This document shows positions 33,278 to 42,044 of a stretch of DNA of 64,000 nt, in pieces. The stretch lies in contig CAVYJK010000031.1 of NCBI GenBank assembly GCA_963768765.1, forward strand, positions 170,008 to 234,007. The letters are read 5' to 3'. Both the position numbers and the translations under genes were made by a program. The DNA comes from DASWLF01 sp963768765 (lineage in GTDB: Bacteria > Desulfobacterota > Desulfobaccia > Desulfobaccales > 0-14-0-80-60-11). Within the stretch, counting starts at the first letter, position 1. Each line of letters opens with the position of its first letter. The notes beneath the pieces are model-generated. The model saw only the letters and a program-made list of their open reading frames with translations, was not told the origin of the DNA and ran no database searches.

Positions 33278-33976
33278 TTATGTTAAATCATAGGGAAGGG
33301 TGGACGCAAGGGTAATTTCCGGGGGGTTGATTTTTTCCTGGAGCACCAGGATACCCACGCCGTGGGCGGCCGCGGCCGCCAGTTCCCGGGCATAGGCCGG
33401 GTCCACCCGGGCCGCGGGCTTCATCACCCGGGCGTCGTGGCGCTGCACCACAAAGACCTGCCAGGCGGCATGTCCCTGGCGCACCAGGCCGGTTAAGTCC
33501 TCCAGGTGGCGGCGCCCCCGCTCCGTGACCCCATCGGGAAAGAGGGCCACCCCGTCTTCCACCCAGGTCACACTCTTGACTTCTAGAAACACCAGCCTTT
33601 CCCCTACGTCCAAGACAAAATCCAGGCGGCTGCCCCGGGGCAGGGTGACTTCGGGGCGCACCTTCACCGCGGGCGGCAATCCGGGAAGAGGGCCCAGGGC
33701 CAGGGCTTCGGCCACCATGCGGTTGGGCACCAGGGTGTCGATGCAGATCCAGCCGTCGGGGCCCCGGGTGAACCGCCAGGTATAATCGGTCTTGCGCCCG
33801 GGCCGCTTATCCTCGGTGAGGAGGATCTCCCCTCCCGGCGGGGCGCAGCCGGTGAGGGCCCCGGAGTTGGGCACGTGGACCCAAACCCGGCGGGAGTCCT
33901 CAAGCTCCACCAGGGCCAAAAAACGCTTGTGGCGCTCCAGAAAGCGAGCCGGGATCAAAGGAGAGCTAAAACGCAC
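33278..33976 (-). CDS. sfsA: SfsA family DNA-binding/nuclease protein
   Basis: 232 residues, full length. The N-terminal OB-like part (FLERHKRFLALVEL, VPNSGALTGCAPPGG) is followed by a PD-(D/E)XK-like core with SRLDFVLDVG and FLEVKSVTWVEDG (Asp...Glu-x-Lys). FPDGVTERGRRHLEDL and the C-terminal hydrophobic strand complete the family. Named for sugar-fermentation stimulation in E. coli; nuclease activity is inferred from the fold. It lies directly downstream of the outer-membrane protein gene in the FmdB-hemC-OMP-sfsA run. Confidence 0.93.
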   Translation of the reverse strand: MRFSSPLIPARFLERHKRFLALVELEDSRRVWVHVPNSGALTGCAPPGGEILLTEDKRPGRKTDYTWRFTRGPDGWICIDTLVPNRMVAEALALGPLPGLPPAVKVRPEVTLPRGSRLDFVLDVGERLVFLEVKSVTWVEDGVALFPDGVTERGRRHLEDLTGLVRQGHAAWQVFVVQRHDARVMKPAARVDPAYARELAAAAAHGVGILVLQEKINPPEITLASTLPYDLT

Positions 33977-34003
33977 CGGGATAAATTTCTTAACAGGGAA
34001 GGG

Positions 34004-34612
34004 TTAAAAGGCGTACCAGACCCGGAACCAGTTCTGCAGGCCGCCTTGGCCCTGGTCCCGGTTGCCGGATTCCACCTGGCTCTTCAGGAGAAAACTCCAG
34101 TTACCCAGGTTGTACTTGAGTTGGGGGCCGAAGCCCAGGCGATGACCCGGCTGGTTTGGCAAAGAGAGCCCCTCGTCGGCCGGCCGATACAGGTAACCGT
34201 TCAGACCCACCTGGAGGTTGGGAAGGAGACGGTAATCCATGGAGTATTTCATGAATAAGGGCGAGTCGCTGAACCGCTGGGGCTCCCGGGCGGAGGGGTC
34301 ACGGTTGTAGCGGACGGAGATGTTCATCTCCAGATTATAAGGGAGTTTTATGGTGGCGTCATCTTGCCCCAGATGCAGGGAAGGAGCGACATTCGGGAGA
34401 AATGAGGCGCCGGGGCGGGAAGGAGGTCCAGACTTTTCGCCCAGCATTTGGGCTTCCATGGAGCTCTGGGCTCCCACCAGAAAGATGGGAGAGCGCCAAC
34501 CGGAATTCTGCCAGAAATAGTCTGCGGAGGCCCATACCGGTAAGGGAGCACAAACCAACAGGACCAGCCAGAAAACTGCTACCCGCCAGGCCTTCCCCCA
34601 TTGCGCCCGCAT
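34004..34612 (-). CDS. Probable outer-membrane beta-barrel protein
   Basis: 202 residues with an N-terminal signal peptide (AVFWLVLLVCAPLPVWA, cleavage after WAS-like site near 29). Alternating strands follow (NLEMNISVRYNRD, FMKYSMDYRLLPNLQVGLNGYLYR, LKYNLGNWSFLLKSQ), and the chain ends in Phe (WYAF), the usual beta-barrel assembly signal. It resembles transporter/phenol-degradation-type (MetA-pathway) porins in layout, but I do not recognise a specific family. Confidence 0.65.
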   Translation of the reverse strand: MRAQWGKAWRVAVFWLVLLVCAPLPVWASADYFWQNSGWRSPIFLVGAQSSMEAQMLGEKSGPPSRPGASFLPNVAPSLHLGQDDATIKLPYNLEMNISVRYNRDPSAREPQRFSDSPLFMKYSMDYRLLPNLQVGLNGYLYRPADEGLSLPNQPGHRLGFGPQLKYNLGNWSFLLKSQVESGNRDQGQGGLQNWFRVWYAF

Positions 34613-34691
34613 GCCAGTTTCTCCCCCAACTTTTATGCCGCTGCCAATAATATAGTGCAGGTTCGAGAAAATGTCAAGTCAAAACTTCGAG

Positions 34692-35625
34692 TTAAAGGCC
34701 CCGGCCATAGAGTTCCGCCAGGATTTCCCGCCCGCCCCGATCCAGGAGATGGTCCGCCAGGTGGCCGCCCAGGAAGGCGGCATCCTCGGAGGGGCCCTGG
34801 AGGCGGTGCTTCAGGAAGCGCCGGCCGTCCAGATCGCTGATGAGGGCTTCCAGGGTGAGGGAGTCCCCCTCCACCCGGCCATGGGCCGCCACCGGCACCA
34901 CGCAGCCCCCTTCCAGGCGGGCCAGGAAGGCCCGCTCCGCGGTCACCGCCATCCGGGTGGGCGGATCGTCCAGAAAACCGATGAGCTCCCGCACGCCGAT
35001 AATCCCCGGTGCGCACCTGCAACCCCAGGGCCCCCTGCCCCACCGCGGGGAGCATCTCGCTCTCCGGCAGGACGGTGCGCTTCACCTGGGTAAGGCCCAG
35101 GCGGTTCAGGCCGGCCGCGGCCAGGATGAGGCCATCCAACCCCAGGGCGGCCATCTTTTTGAGCCGGGTGTCCACGTTGCCTCGCAGGGCCACGACCTCC
35201 AGGTCGGGCCTGAGATGCAGCAGTTGGGCCCGGCGCCGGAGGCTGCCGGTGCCCAGACGGCCCCTGGCGGGAATCTCCGCCAGGGAGCCGTAGCGCTCGG
35301 AGATCAGGACGTCCCGCCAGTCCTCCCGGGGGGGCACCGCCCCCAGCATCAGGCCTTCGGGAATCTCCGCGGGCATGTCCTTAAGGCTGTGCACCGCCAG
35401 GTCTACCTGACCGGCCAGCAAGGCTTCCTCGATCTCCTTGATAAACAGACCCTTGCCTCCCACCTGGGCCAGGGGTATGTCATGGATCTTGTCGCCGGTG
35501 GTCTTGATGATCACCAGCTCCACCCGGGTCTCAGGATGGCGACCGGCAATCTGGGCCGCCACCCAGTGGGCCTGGGCCAGGGCCAGGGCGCTGCCCCGGG
35601 TGCCGATCTTGAGGGGGGTCGGCAA
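34692..35625 (-). CDS. hemC: Porphobilinogen deaminase (hydroxymethylbilane synthase; frameshifted)
   Basis: Polymerises four porphobilinogen units in tetrapyrrole synthesis, which supplies haem and also cobalamin. A TTG start with AAAGG upstream begins the protein PTPLKIGTRGSALALAQ. VDLAVHSLKDMP, GTGSLRRRAQL, RGNVDTRL and LPAVGQGALGL are signatures. The frame breaks near 35010 after LQVRTGDYR; removing one base continues VRELIGFLDDPPTRMAV, and LARLEGGCVVPVAAHG carries the Cys that holds the dipyrromethane cofactor. Corrected length is 310 residues. The FmdB gene ends 9 bases upstream. Confidence 0.93.
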
Positions 35626-35634
35626 AGCGAGCCT

Positions 35635-35859
35635 TTAACCGCAGGTACTACAAGACGTGGAGGAGCAGCCGGAGCAGGAGGCGCCCTTGGGGTTGGAGGT
35701 CGCGGTGAACTTGAACCCCACCTTGGCGGCGCAGGCGCTCATGAGCTTTTGCACCCGTTTCTGCCCGCAAAAGGGGCACTCCACTTCGGGGTCGCCGCCG
35801 AAGACCAGCTTCTCGAAATCCTTGTCGCAACTTTCGCAGTGAAATTCAAAGATCGGCAT
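35635..35859 (-). CDS. FmdB-family zinc-ribbon protein with Cys/Ser-rich tail
   Basis: 74 residues from the ATG at 35859 (CGAGG site). MPIFEFHCESCDKDFEKL and CPFCGQKRVQKLMS form the FmdB regulatory-type zinc ribbon (two CxxC pairs). The tail SCSGCSSTSCSTCG is rich in Cys and Ser and could bind metal or be disordered. Role unknown; a second, different FmdB protein occurs at 50537. It is the first gene of a likely operon with hemC, 9 bases downstream. Confidence 0.88.
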   Translation of the reverse strand: MPIFEFHCESCDKDFEKLVFGGDPEVECPFCGQKRVQKLMSACAAKVGFKFTATSNPKGASCSGCSSTSCSTCG

Positions 35860-35884
35860 CAGACAAACCTCGTTGATGGTGATG

Positions 35885-36078
35885 GTTTGCGGGGGGCGGG
35901 CCAGGGATTTCATCCCTGCCCTCCCCCCACGCCCCCCTCCCAACCCGCATAAGTAGCCGGGGAAGGCGGGGCCAGGGCCCCGACTTCCCCGGCTGAATAA
36001 ACCCCCATAAGGGATTGGGGGAGGGGGCTTGGGAGTTTCGTAAGCGTAAGGGCTTTTGCCCTTAGCCCCTCCCCCAAT
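35885..36078. repeat. About 190-bp composite palindromic repeat (copy 2)
   Basis: Same module order as 26440-26645: GGCCAGGGATTTCATCCCTG, CCCTCCCAACCCGCATAAG, a GCCGGGGAAGGCGGGGCC hairpin partner pair, GGGATTGGGGGAGGGG, then CGTAAGCGTAAGGGCTTTTG and CTCCCCCAA. Intergenic, non-coding. Confidence 0.65.
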
Positions 36079-36091
36079 TATTAATTTTACA

Positions 36092-36469
36092 CTATTTCTT
36101 CTCAATGCGCACCGGGGCGCCTGCGGCCACCAGTTTGAGGCAGCAGGGGTCGTCGGTGAGGCGGCCCACGAAGTTCACCGGGCTGGCCGGGCGGATCTCC
36201 CCCGGGACGCTGGCCGGCGTCAGGCCGAAGAAGAAGCAGATGGCCCGGCCCGTGGGCCAGTAGCCGATATCCCCCACGTCCACCGCCGCCTTGGCGGTGT
36301 CGTCCAGTGCCGCCGCCACCTGGGGCACCGGGAAGTAGATCTCCTCCCCCCACAGTTGGGCGTTGCCGGTGATGGGCAGGGCCTCGGCCAGGGCCCGGGC
36401 GGTGGGAGAATCGTTCAAATAGCCGCTCAGGCGCAGGTCATTGACGATCGCGACTATTTCCGTGGGCAT
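36092..36469 (-). CDS. Cyclophilin-like fold protein
   Basis: 125 residues of the small cyclophilin-like (TM1367/DUF369-type) family, beta-barrel proteins without shown isomerase activity. PITGNAQLWGEEIYFPVP, VDVGDIGYWPTGRAICFFFG, and TPASVPGEIRPASPVNFVG are the typical strands. The ATG at 36469 is 3 bases after the stop of the deoxyhypusine-synthase-like gene, so both are surely co-translated, hinting at a shared unknown role. Confidence 0.85.
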   Translation of the reverse strand: MPTEIVAIVNDLRLSGYLNDSPTARALAEALPITGNAQLWGEEIYFPVPQVAAALDDTAKAAVDVGDIGYWPTGRAICFFFGLTPASVPGEIRPASPVNFVGRLTDDPCCLKLVAAGAPVRIEKK

Positions 36470-36472
36470 GGA

Positions 36473-37438
36473 TTATCCTTCCATCTCCTCCAGCACGGCC
36501 GCGGCCAGCAGGGGAAAAAGCAGTTCGTGGTGGCCGGTGAGGGCGTAGCCTTGCCCCGCCCCGGCGGTGGGGCGGCGCACCACGTTGGTCAGGGGCCGGT
36601 AGTGCTGGATGAAGTCCAAATTTACGGTGGTCAGCGGCGATACTTTATGGCCCAGGTTGCGGGCCAGGGTCAGGGCCTTTAAAAAGACCTCGGGCAGGAT
36701 CACCGCGGACCCCAGGTTGAGGAACATCCCTTCGCTGAGACGGCTCACCAGGGCGGCAAAGAGGCGAAAATCCAGGTGCGTGGTCTTTCCCAGGGCCTCC
36801 GGGTCCACCGAGGGGTGCAGGTGGATGATGTCGGTGCCCACCGCCACGTGCACCGTCACCGGGACGCCCAGGTCCGCGGCGGCGGCCACCAGGCTCAGAT
36901 GCTGGTGCGGGAAATTCGCCGCCAACAGGCGTCGGCCCACGGCCTCGCCCAGCCCCAGGCCTTCCCCGGCGCCCCAGGAAATGGCGGAGTTGAGGAATTC
37001 CGCGGTTTCCCTGGCCATACCGAAGCGGCCGCAGCCCAGCTCCTGGTCCACGTCCTCGCTGGTGCAGCCCACCATGGCGATTTCGGCGTCGTGGATGATG
37101 CCCGCCCCGTTTAGCGCCACGCCGTTGAGGAGCCCTTTCTGGAGCAGGTTGATGATGATGGGGCTCAGACCCACCTTGATGGGGTGGGCGCCCATACCCA
37201 GGAGCACCTGGCGGCCGCCTTTCCGGGCCTGCACCCAGGCAGCCGCCACCTCTTTAAAGTCGCTACCGGCCAGGACCTGGGGCAGCCGGGCCACAAACTC
37301 CTTCAGGGAGCCGCCTTTCTCCCAGGGCTGGGCGAAGTCCCGGACGCTCACCTTGGAGTGCCGCCCCGACAAACTATGAGTCGTTAACCCGTCTAAGGGA
37401 AGGGGCTCCGGCTTTTTCATCTGCTCATTGTTTCCCAT
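36473..37438 (-). CDS. Deoxyhypusine-synthase-like NAD-binding protein, unknown function
   Basis: 321 residues. RQVLLGMGAHPIKVGLSP followed by VALNGAGIIHDAEIAMVG resembles the substrate/NAD-binding core of deoxyhypusine synthase relatives (pattern GA-x-V-HD). VTVHVAVGTDIIHLHPSVDP and LNLGSAVILPEVFLKAL are further conserved-looking segments. Bacteria have no eIF5A, so homologues usually act on polyamines or are uncharacterised, and I cannot place the catalytic Lys. A GGGGTAGGAC site supports the ATG at 37438. Partner gene at 36092-36469. Confidence 0.7.
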   Translation of the reverse strand: MGNNEQMKKPEPLPLDGLTTHSLSGRHSKVSVRDFAQPWEKGGSLKEFVARLPQVLAGSDFKEVAAAWVQARKGGRQVLLGMGAHPIKVGLSPIIINLLQKGLLNGVALNGAGIIHDAEIAMVGCTSEDVDQELGCGRFGMARETAEFLNSAISWGAGEGLGLGEAVGRRLLAANFPHQHLSLVAAAADLGVPVTVHVAVGTDIIHLHPSVDPEALGKTTHLDFRLFAALVSRLSEGMFLNLGSAVILPEVFLKALTLARNLGHKVSPLTTVNLDFIQHYRPLTNVVRRPTAGAGQGYALTGHHELLFPLLAAAVLEEMEG

Positions 37439-37465
37439 GTCCTACCCCAAAAAGTTCGGCACGCC

Positions 37466-37530
37466 AACATGGAGGGGTGGACCCGTGTGTCCGCCCCCAT
37501 TTGGGCGCCACATTAGATACGCGCCATTCT
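37466..37530. repeat. GGTGGACCCGTGTGTCCGCC palindrome
   Basis: AGGGGTGGACCCGTGTGTCC and the following CGCCCCCATTTGGGCGCCAC form hairpins like those near 14570 and 32110. It fills the short gap upstream of the deoxyhypusine-synthase-like gene. Confidence 0.6.
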
Positions 37531-37544
37531 TTCCCGTGGGAATA

Positions 37545-38138
37545 TCATCTGTCGGCAAACTTTTCCGGGAACAGGATAAAATCCACTAAATCGCAAAGGA
37601 TATGACCCACGGTGATGTGGACCTCCTGAATCCTTGGGGTATTGCGGGAGGGCACCACCAGCGCCATTTCGGCCGCCGCCGCCACAGGCCCGCCATCGCC
37701 GCCGCTCAGGGCCAGGGTCCTGAGACCCAGTTCCCGGGCTATCTTAAGACCCGCCACCACGTTGGGGGACTTCCCGCTGGTGCTGAGGCCCACCGCGGCG
37801 TCGCCCGGGCGCCCCAGGGCCCGCACCTGCTTGGCGAAGACCTCCCGGAAGTCGTAGTCATTGGCCACCGCGGTCAGAATAGAGGTGTCGGTGGTGAGGG
37901 CCAGGGCCGCCAGCGGCGGGCGCTCGATCACAAAGCGGTTGACGAACTCGGCGGCCAGGTGCTGGGCGTCGGCGGCGCTGCCGCCGTTGCCGAACAGCAA
38001 AACCTTGCCCCCTTCTTTAAAGACCTCGGCCAGCATCCGGGCCGCGGCCACTACGGCCTCGGCCTGTTCATCAAAAAAACGCTTTTTCAGACCAATGGAT
38101 TCGGCCACGGCCTCTTGCACTCGGGGTATCAAGTTCAT
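37545..38138 (-). CDS. gmhA: Phosphoheptose isomerase (sedoheptulose-7-phosphate isomerase)
   Basis: Converts sedoheptulose-7-phosphate to D-glycero-D-manno-heptose-7-phosphate, the first step to the heptose of lipopolysaccharide. A 197-residue SIS-domain protein: KVLLFGNGGSAADAQHLAAE, LTTDTSILTAVANDYDF, GLSTSGKSPNVV and the C-terminal IQEVHITVGHILCDLVD with the active-site Glu/His. I chose ATG 38138 (GAGAAGTGAT site) over the one five codons upstream. DiaA is related, but the motifs favour GmhA. Confidence 0.93.
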   Translation of the reverse strand: MNLIPRVQEAVAESIGLKKRFFDEQAEAVVAAARMLAEVFKEGGKVLLFGNGGSAADAQHLAAEFVNRFVIERPPLAALALTTDTSILTAVANDYDFREVFAKQVRALGRPGDAAVGLSTSGKSPNVVAGLKIARELGLRTLALSGGDGGPVAAAAEMALVVPSRNTPRIQEVHITVGHILCDLVDFILFPEKFADR

Positions 38139-38159
38139 ATCACTTCTCGTCATTATTTG

Positions 38160-39296
38160 TTAACTTACTTGGTCTTCTTCACGTTTTATATCTTTTTCAG
38201 TTTCTTTAAATTCCTCGGATACATGTTGTTCTCTTCTTTCTTTCCATACGCTTAAAATGAGAGGACAAATTTCTTGAAAAAAAGGCATCAACTCTTCCCA
38301 TTCGTGTTCAGAGGGTATTAATACTTCTGCACCTCCATCTGTCCTTAATTTTATTTTTCCCTTTTGTTTCTGTATAATTGGTCCGAATTTATCTAAGTTT
38401 TTTTCTAACGCTCGGGGATATATCTGGATTTTTACCTTACCCGCAGAAGCTAAATAAAGAGCGATATAAACTCTTAGAGATTCAGAACCGCTCTCTGTAA
38501 GTTCAGGTAAACTATAAGAATAACCTCCTGGATTTGGCCACTCATATGCAGGAAGTTGGTCTCTGAAAAAAGCACTCATTTTATAGTAATAATTCTCAAT
38601 CCCTAAACTTTTAACCTTTTGCTGAAGTTTTTCAAGACGGTCTTTCTTTGTGATTCCTGTCGGTCCTATTGGAGGTTTTGCCTTTACCTCAACTTGCCTA
38701 GCCAGTAAAACTTTCCCTGCTTCTATGAAGCCATGGAAGGTAATAAGAGATATGTCTATGTCGCTTTGTGCTAAGTACGAAACCATACGTTTTGCTCTAT
38801 CATCAGCCCCCAGGCCTACTAAAACCATTCGAGGCCTTTGTAAAATAGTTATATCTTTTGTGGGAAATTGTTCTTGATACCAATTGTTAAAATTGTCAAT
38901 TTTTTCAATTCCTAAATTACCAGAGCGCTCAGAGATATGCGAAATAATTTCATCCATCCCAAGGTCGGAAAGATATGAAGCATAATCAATTATCTGAGCA
39001 ACTGCTTCTCTAGTTAATGTACCCCTTTTTAACTCAAAAACAACTAACCGTCCATCCTCATCCACTCCAAGTAAATCTAAAGCTCCGCCGGATACCTCTG
39101 TTTGTCTGCCGACAAGTTTTAAGTTCTTCATCAGAAGTTCTGGACATCTAACAATAACTTCTTCTAATTGACTTTCTGTTTCTGTTTGAATGACATTATT
39201 AAGTTCCTCTACAATATTCTTATCTTTTCCATCTGGAGATATTTTCCACAGCTTTATCTCTTTCAATCTCTCCTCCAAAATCTCGATATAACTCAC
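38160..39296 (-). CDS. PD-(D/E)XK nuclease-domain protein (NucS/DUF91-like), AT-rich
   Basis: 378 residues. The N-terminal third holds a NucS-like nuclease core: Glu46 in ESQLEEVIVRCPELL, Asp74 in GALDLLGVDEDG, VVFELKRG (Glu88-x-Lys90) and QIIDYASYL (Gln101, Tyr105). The rest is unassigned; a C-terminal segment about 255-350 may be a DUF5655-like DNA-associated fold. The start is a GTG that overlaps the GH57 stop (GTGA). Composition is far more AT-rich than gmhA and GH57, so this is acquired DNA, probably in defence or repair. The downstream gmhA begins 22 bases after its stop. Confidence 0.8.
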   Translation of the reverse strand: MSYIEILEERLKEIKLWKISPDGKDKNIVEELNNVIQTETESQLEEVIVRCPELLMKNLKLVGRQTEVSGGALDLLGVDEDGRLVVFELKRGTLTREAVAQIIDYASYLSDLGMDEIISHISERSGNLGIEKIDNFNNWYQEQFPTKDITILQRPRMVLVGLGADDRAKRMVSYLAQSDIDISLITFHGFIEAGKVLLARQVEVKAKPPIGPTGITKKDRLEKLQQKVKSLGIENYYYKMSAFFRDQLPAYEWPNPGGYSYSLPELTESGSESLRVYIALYLASAGKVKIQIYPRALEKNLDKFGPIIQKQKGKIKLRTDGGAEVLIPSEHEWEELMPFFQEICPLILSVWKERREQHVSEEFKETEKDIKREEDQVS

Positions 39297-41812
39297 CCCA
39301 GCAGCTTCAAGTACCGCACCGGGCTGAAGTACAGGGCTTCCATCAGTTCCATCAGGTGGCGGGCCAGGGCCTCGGCCTTGGGGTCCAGGGGCGCCCGGGC
39401 CGCCACCGCGGGAAATTGCTCCTTCATCAGGTGGAATATGAAATTTTGCGCCTCCGTCACCTCCAGGGTGATGGGGATGCGGCTCACCAGGCTCAAAAAC
39501 TGCATTACCCGGGTGACGTTTTCCGTCTGGAATCCGGCCTCCAGGTCCTGGAGATGGCGCTGCAGGATGCGACCCAGGATCCGGGCCCCCTCCCCGGACT
39601 CCAGCTTCAGGCTCATGACCTTGGCGTCTTGGACCAGTTCCAGGATCTCCTCGGAAGTGGCCAGTTGGTGCGGCTCCGGTTCCATCTTGCGCAAGAGCTC
39701 CACCAGGCGCCGGTTCAGGGTGATTTCCCCCAGGGACCGGTACAGGCGCGGCAGGGGCAGGCTCTCTGCGGCCATGGCCTTCAGCAGGCCCCGGGTGTCC
39801 TCGAAATTGTGGGAAATCAGGGCCAGGGCCTCCTCCTGGTTCTGATGCAGCAGGTCCTGGAAGACTTCCATTTTTTCATCTTGAAAGATATCGTGGAAAC
39901 TGTAATAGCGCTCCCCCAGGCGCCGTACCATGGAAGGGATCAGGTCCTCCGGGGTTTTTTCCAGAATCCGGAAGAACTCGCTTTTCAGGGTCTGAAACTC
40001 CCGGGTGGGCGGGGCCGCCTGAACCTGAGTGCGGTAGAGATAACTCCCCAGGAAAGCGGTATAAAAGGCCAGGGAGCGGCTCTCCAGGGTCACCCCGGAA
40101 GTCAGGTGGAGGCGTCCCGTGGCCAAGAGCAATGAACCCTGGGTCCCGTCCTCCAGGTCCTGGGGCTCCACCCGGTAATGGTAGATGTTGGTGGGGCATT
40201 TCCGTTCCAGGTCCTTGAGCCAGGAGATCACCCACTGGTTGGCCACCTTGGGGTAATCCACCACCGAGGGTTTGATGCGGCGCTCATAAATGGCGCGGCC
40301 GCTGCCCTCTTCTGGGAGGTTGCTTACCCCCCGTCCCAGAATCTTGAGGAACGGCTCTTCCAGGGGCTCAGGGGTGAATTCCTGGCCCAGTTGCAGGGCT
40401 CGGGCCGCGTATTTGATGACCTGCAAGGTCTCCAGACCCGCGAGATCGGCAAAGAACCAGCCGCAGCTGGTGTACATGAGGAGGGCGTGGCGCTGCATCT
40501 CCAGGAGCTTGAGGGCGGGCACCCAGTCGCGCTCTTTTAAGTTCGCCACCCCCTGCCGGGAGAAAAACTCCGCCAACACCGGCCGGCTACGGTCCAGGAT
40601 CACCTGGATATAGGCATTGCGGGTCGCCCAGGGGTCCTGGAAATACTTTTGGCCCTCGGTTTCAAACAGGGCCCCCAGACGGTCATTTAAAAAATCGAAG
40701 GACTGCCTGAGCGGGGTGCGCCATCTCTGGTTCCAGGTGGGGAGACCTCCCGTGAAGCAGCCGCAATTCTCCTTCCAGCGGCCCACCCCATGGGGGCAGC
40801 TCCAAGAGCTGCCCGTCCCTTCGGGTCCCAGGTAAAGCTCCGCCGCCATTTTCGGAGGGGCCAGTTCCAGAAAGGCGGCATAATTGGTCAGCTTGAATCC
40901 TTTCTGGGGCAGGGCCACGGAGATGGCGTGGGCCAGGGCCAGCTCCCCGAATTTTTTGTGATGGCCGTAATTTTCTCCGTCCGTGGCCACGTGCAGGATC
41001 TGGGGGCGGAAGCGCCCGGGGGAAAAGCCCTCCACCAGACGGCCGGCCAGGCGGTAGCTGTCCTGGAGCAGCTCCCCGAAGCTCAAGTCCGCGGCCACGG
41101 CGCCGTTGTAGAAAAAGACGTCGAGGTACCGGGGCTTGTCCGGATTGCCTTTCTCTGCGGGCAAAAAGCAGCGGTAGGTCTGGGTGGTGTCCAGGGTCTG
41201 GCCCTGGACCGCCTGCCACTCGCCTCCGGCCAGGGGACGCACCCGTTTGGCCTGGTACGGCGACAGGATGACAAACTTCATCCCCTGATCCGCCAGGGTG
41301 GATAGGGTAGGGTAGTTCACCGCGGTTTCCGGCAGCCACATGGCCGCGGCCGGTCGCCGGAAGCGGTGCTCGAAGTCCGCCAGCCCCCAAATTACCTGGG
41401 TCTCCCGGTCCCGTTTGGAGGCCAGGGGCAGGATCGTGTGGTTGTAAGCCTGGGCCAGGGCGTTGCCGTGGCCCAGGGCCTCCAGGCTGACCCGGTCCGC
41501 TTCCAGGACTTTTTCGTAAATCTCAGGCGCCTTCCCTTCCAGCCAACTGACCAGGGTGGGGCCAAAGTTGAAGTTGATGTGCTCGTAATTGTTGATAATA
41601 TCCAGGATGCGGCGCTGGCCGTCATAGACGCGGGCCGTGGCGTTGGGACCATAGCATTCCGCAGTGATGCGGACATTCCAGTCGTGGTAGGGATGGGCGC
41701 TGGTCTCCACTTCGATCTGCTCGATCCAGGGATTCTCCCGGGGAGGTTGGTAAAAATGGCCGTGGATGACCACGTATCCCTGGGGGCTGGTCTTGGCGGG
41801 TAAAGAATCCAT
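39293..41812 (-). CDS. Glycoside hydrolase family 57 protein with DUF3536 C-terminus
   Basis: 839 residues from the ATG at 41812. VVIHGHFYQPPRENPW with the HxHFYQP opening is the GH57 signature; HINFNFGPTLVSWLE, AAAMWLPETAVNYPTL and HVATDGENYGHHKKFGE (catalytic region with Asp) follow in the (beta/alpha)7 barrel. The C-terminal half is the helical DUF3536 extension. Likely an amylopullulanase or branching-type enzyme for cytosolic alpha-glucan, as no signal peptide is visible. It is the first gene of a run with the AT-rich nuclease. Confidence 0.9.
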   Translation of the reverse strand: MDSLPAKTSPQGYVVIHGHFYQPPRENPWIEQIEVETSAHPYHDWNVRITAECYGPNATARVYDGQRRILDIINNYEHINFNFGPTLVSWLEGKAPEIYEKVLEADRVSLEALGHGNALAQAYNHTILPLASKRDRETQVIWGLADFEHRFRRPAAAMWLPETAVNYPTLSTLADQGMKFVILSPYQAKRVRPLAGGEWQAVQGQTLDTTQTYRCFLPAEKGNPDKPRYLDVFFYNGAVAADLSFGELLQDSYRLAGRLVEGFSPGRFRPQILHVATDGENYGHHKKFGELALAHAISVALPQKGFKLTNYAAFLELAPPKMAAELYLGPEGTGSSWSCPHGVGRWKENCGCFTGGLPTWNQRWRTPLRQSFDFLNDRLGALFETEGQKYFQDPWATRNAYIQVILDRSRPVLAEFFSRQGVANLKERDWVPALKLLEMQRHALLMYTSCGWFFADLAGLETLQVIKYAARALQLGQEFTPEPLEEPFLKILGRGVSNLPEEGSGRAIYERRIKPSVVDYPKVANQWVISWLKDLERKCPTNIYHYRVEPQDLEDGTQGSLLLATGRLHLTSGVTLESRSLAFYTAFLGSYLYRTQVQAAPPTREFQTLKSEFFRILEKTPEDLIPSMVRRLGERYYSFHDIFQDEKMEVFQDLLHQNQEEALALISHNFEDTRGLLKAMAAESLPLPRLYRSLGEITLNRRLVELLRKMEPEPHQLATSEEILELVQDAKVMSLKLESGEGARILGRILQRHLQDLEAGFQTENVTRVMQFLSLVSRIPITLEVTEAQNFIFHLMKEQFPAVAARAPLDPKAEALARHLMELMEALYFSPVRYLKLLG

Positions 41813-42044
41813 GCGTTTGCCCTCAATGCAACTCTTTGGCAACCATCATATACGGCAATCTTTCACTGTCAACCAAAGAAATACCGAGGGTATTTGGCGA
41901 GGGACCTGGCATCGGAGGCTCAAGGGCCTTAACCCGGATTCTTTCCAGCTATTATCCGGGAACGCCTCCGGAAATGACCAAAACCTCTTGACTTCGGCAA
42001 AAAATCTTGTAACATTTAAAAGTTCTAAAGACAGGAGGCCAGCA

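Noticed and set aside
41988..42018. Sigma-70 promoter before rplU
   Set aside because: TTGACT is present, but the best -10 (TAACAT) is only 14 bases away, so the spacing is wrong.
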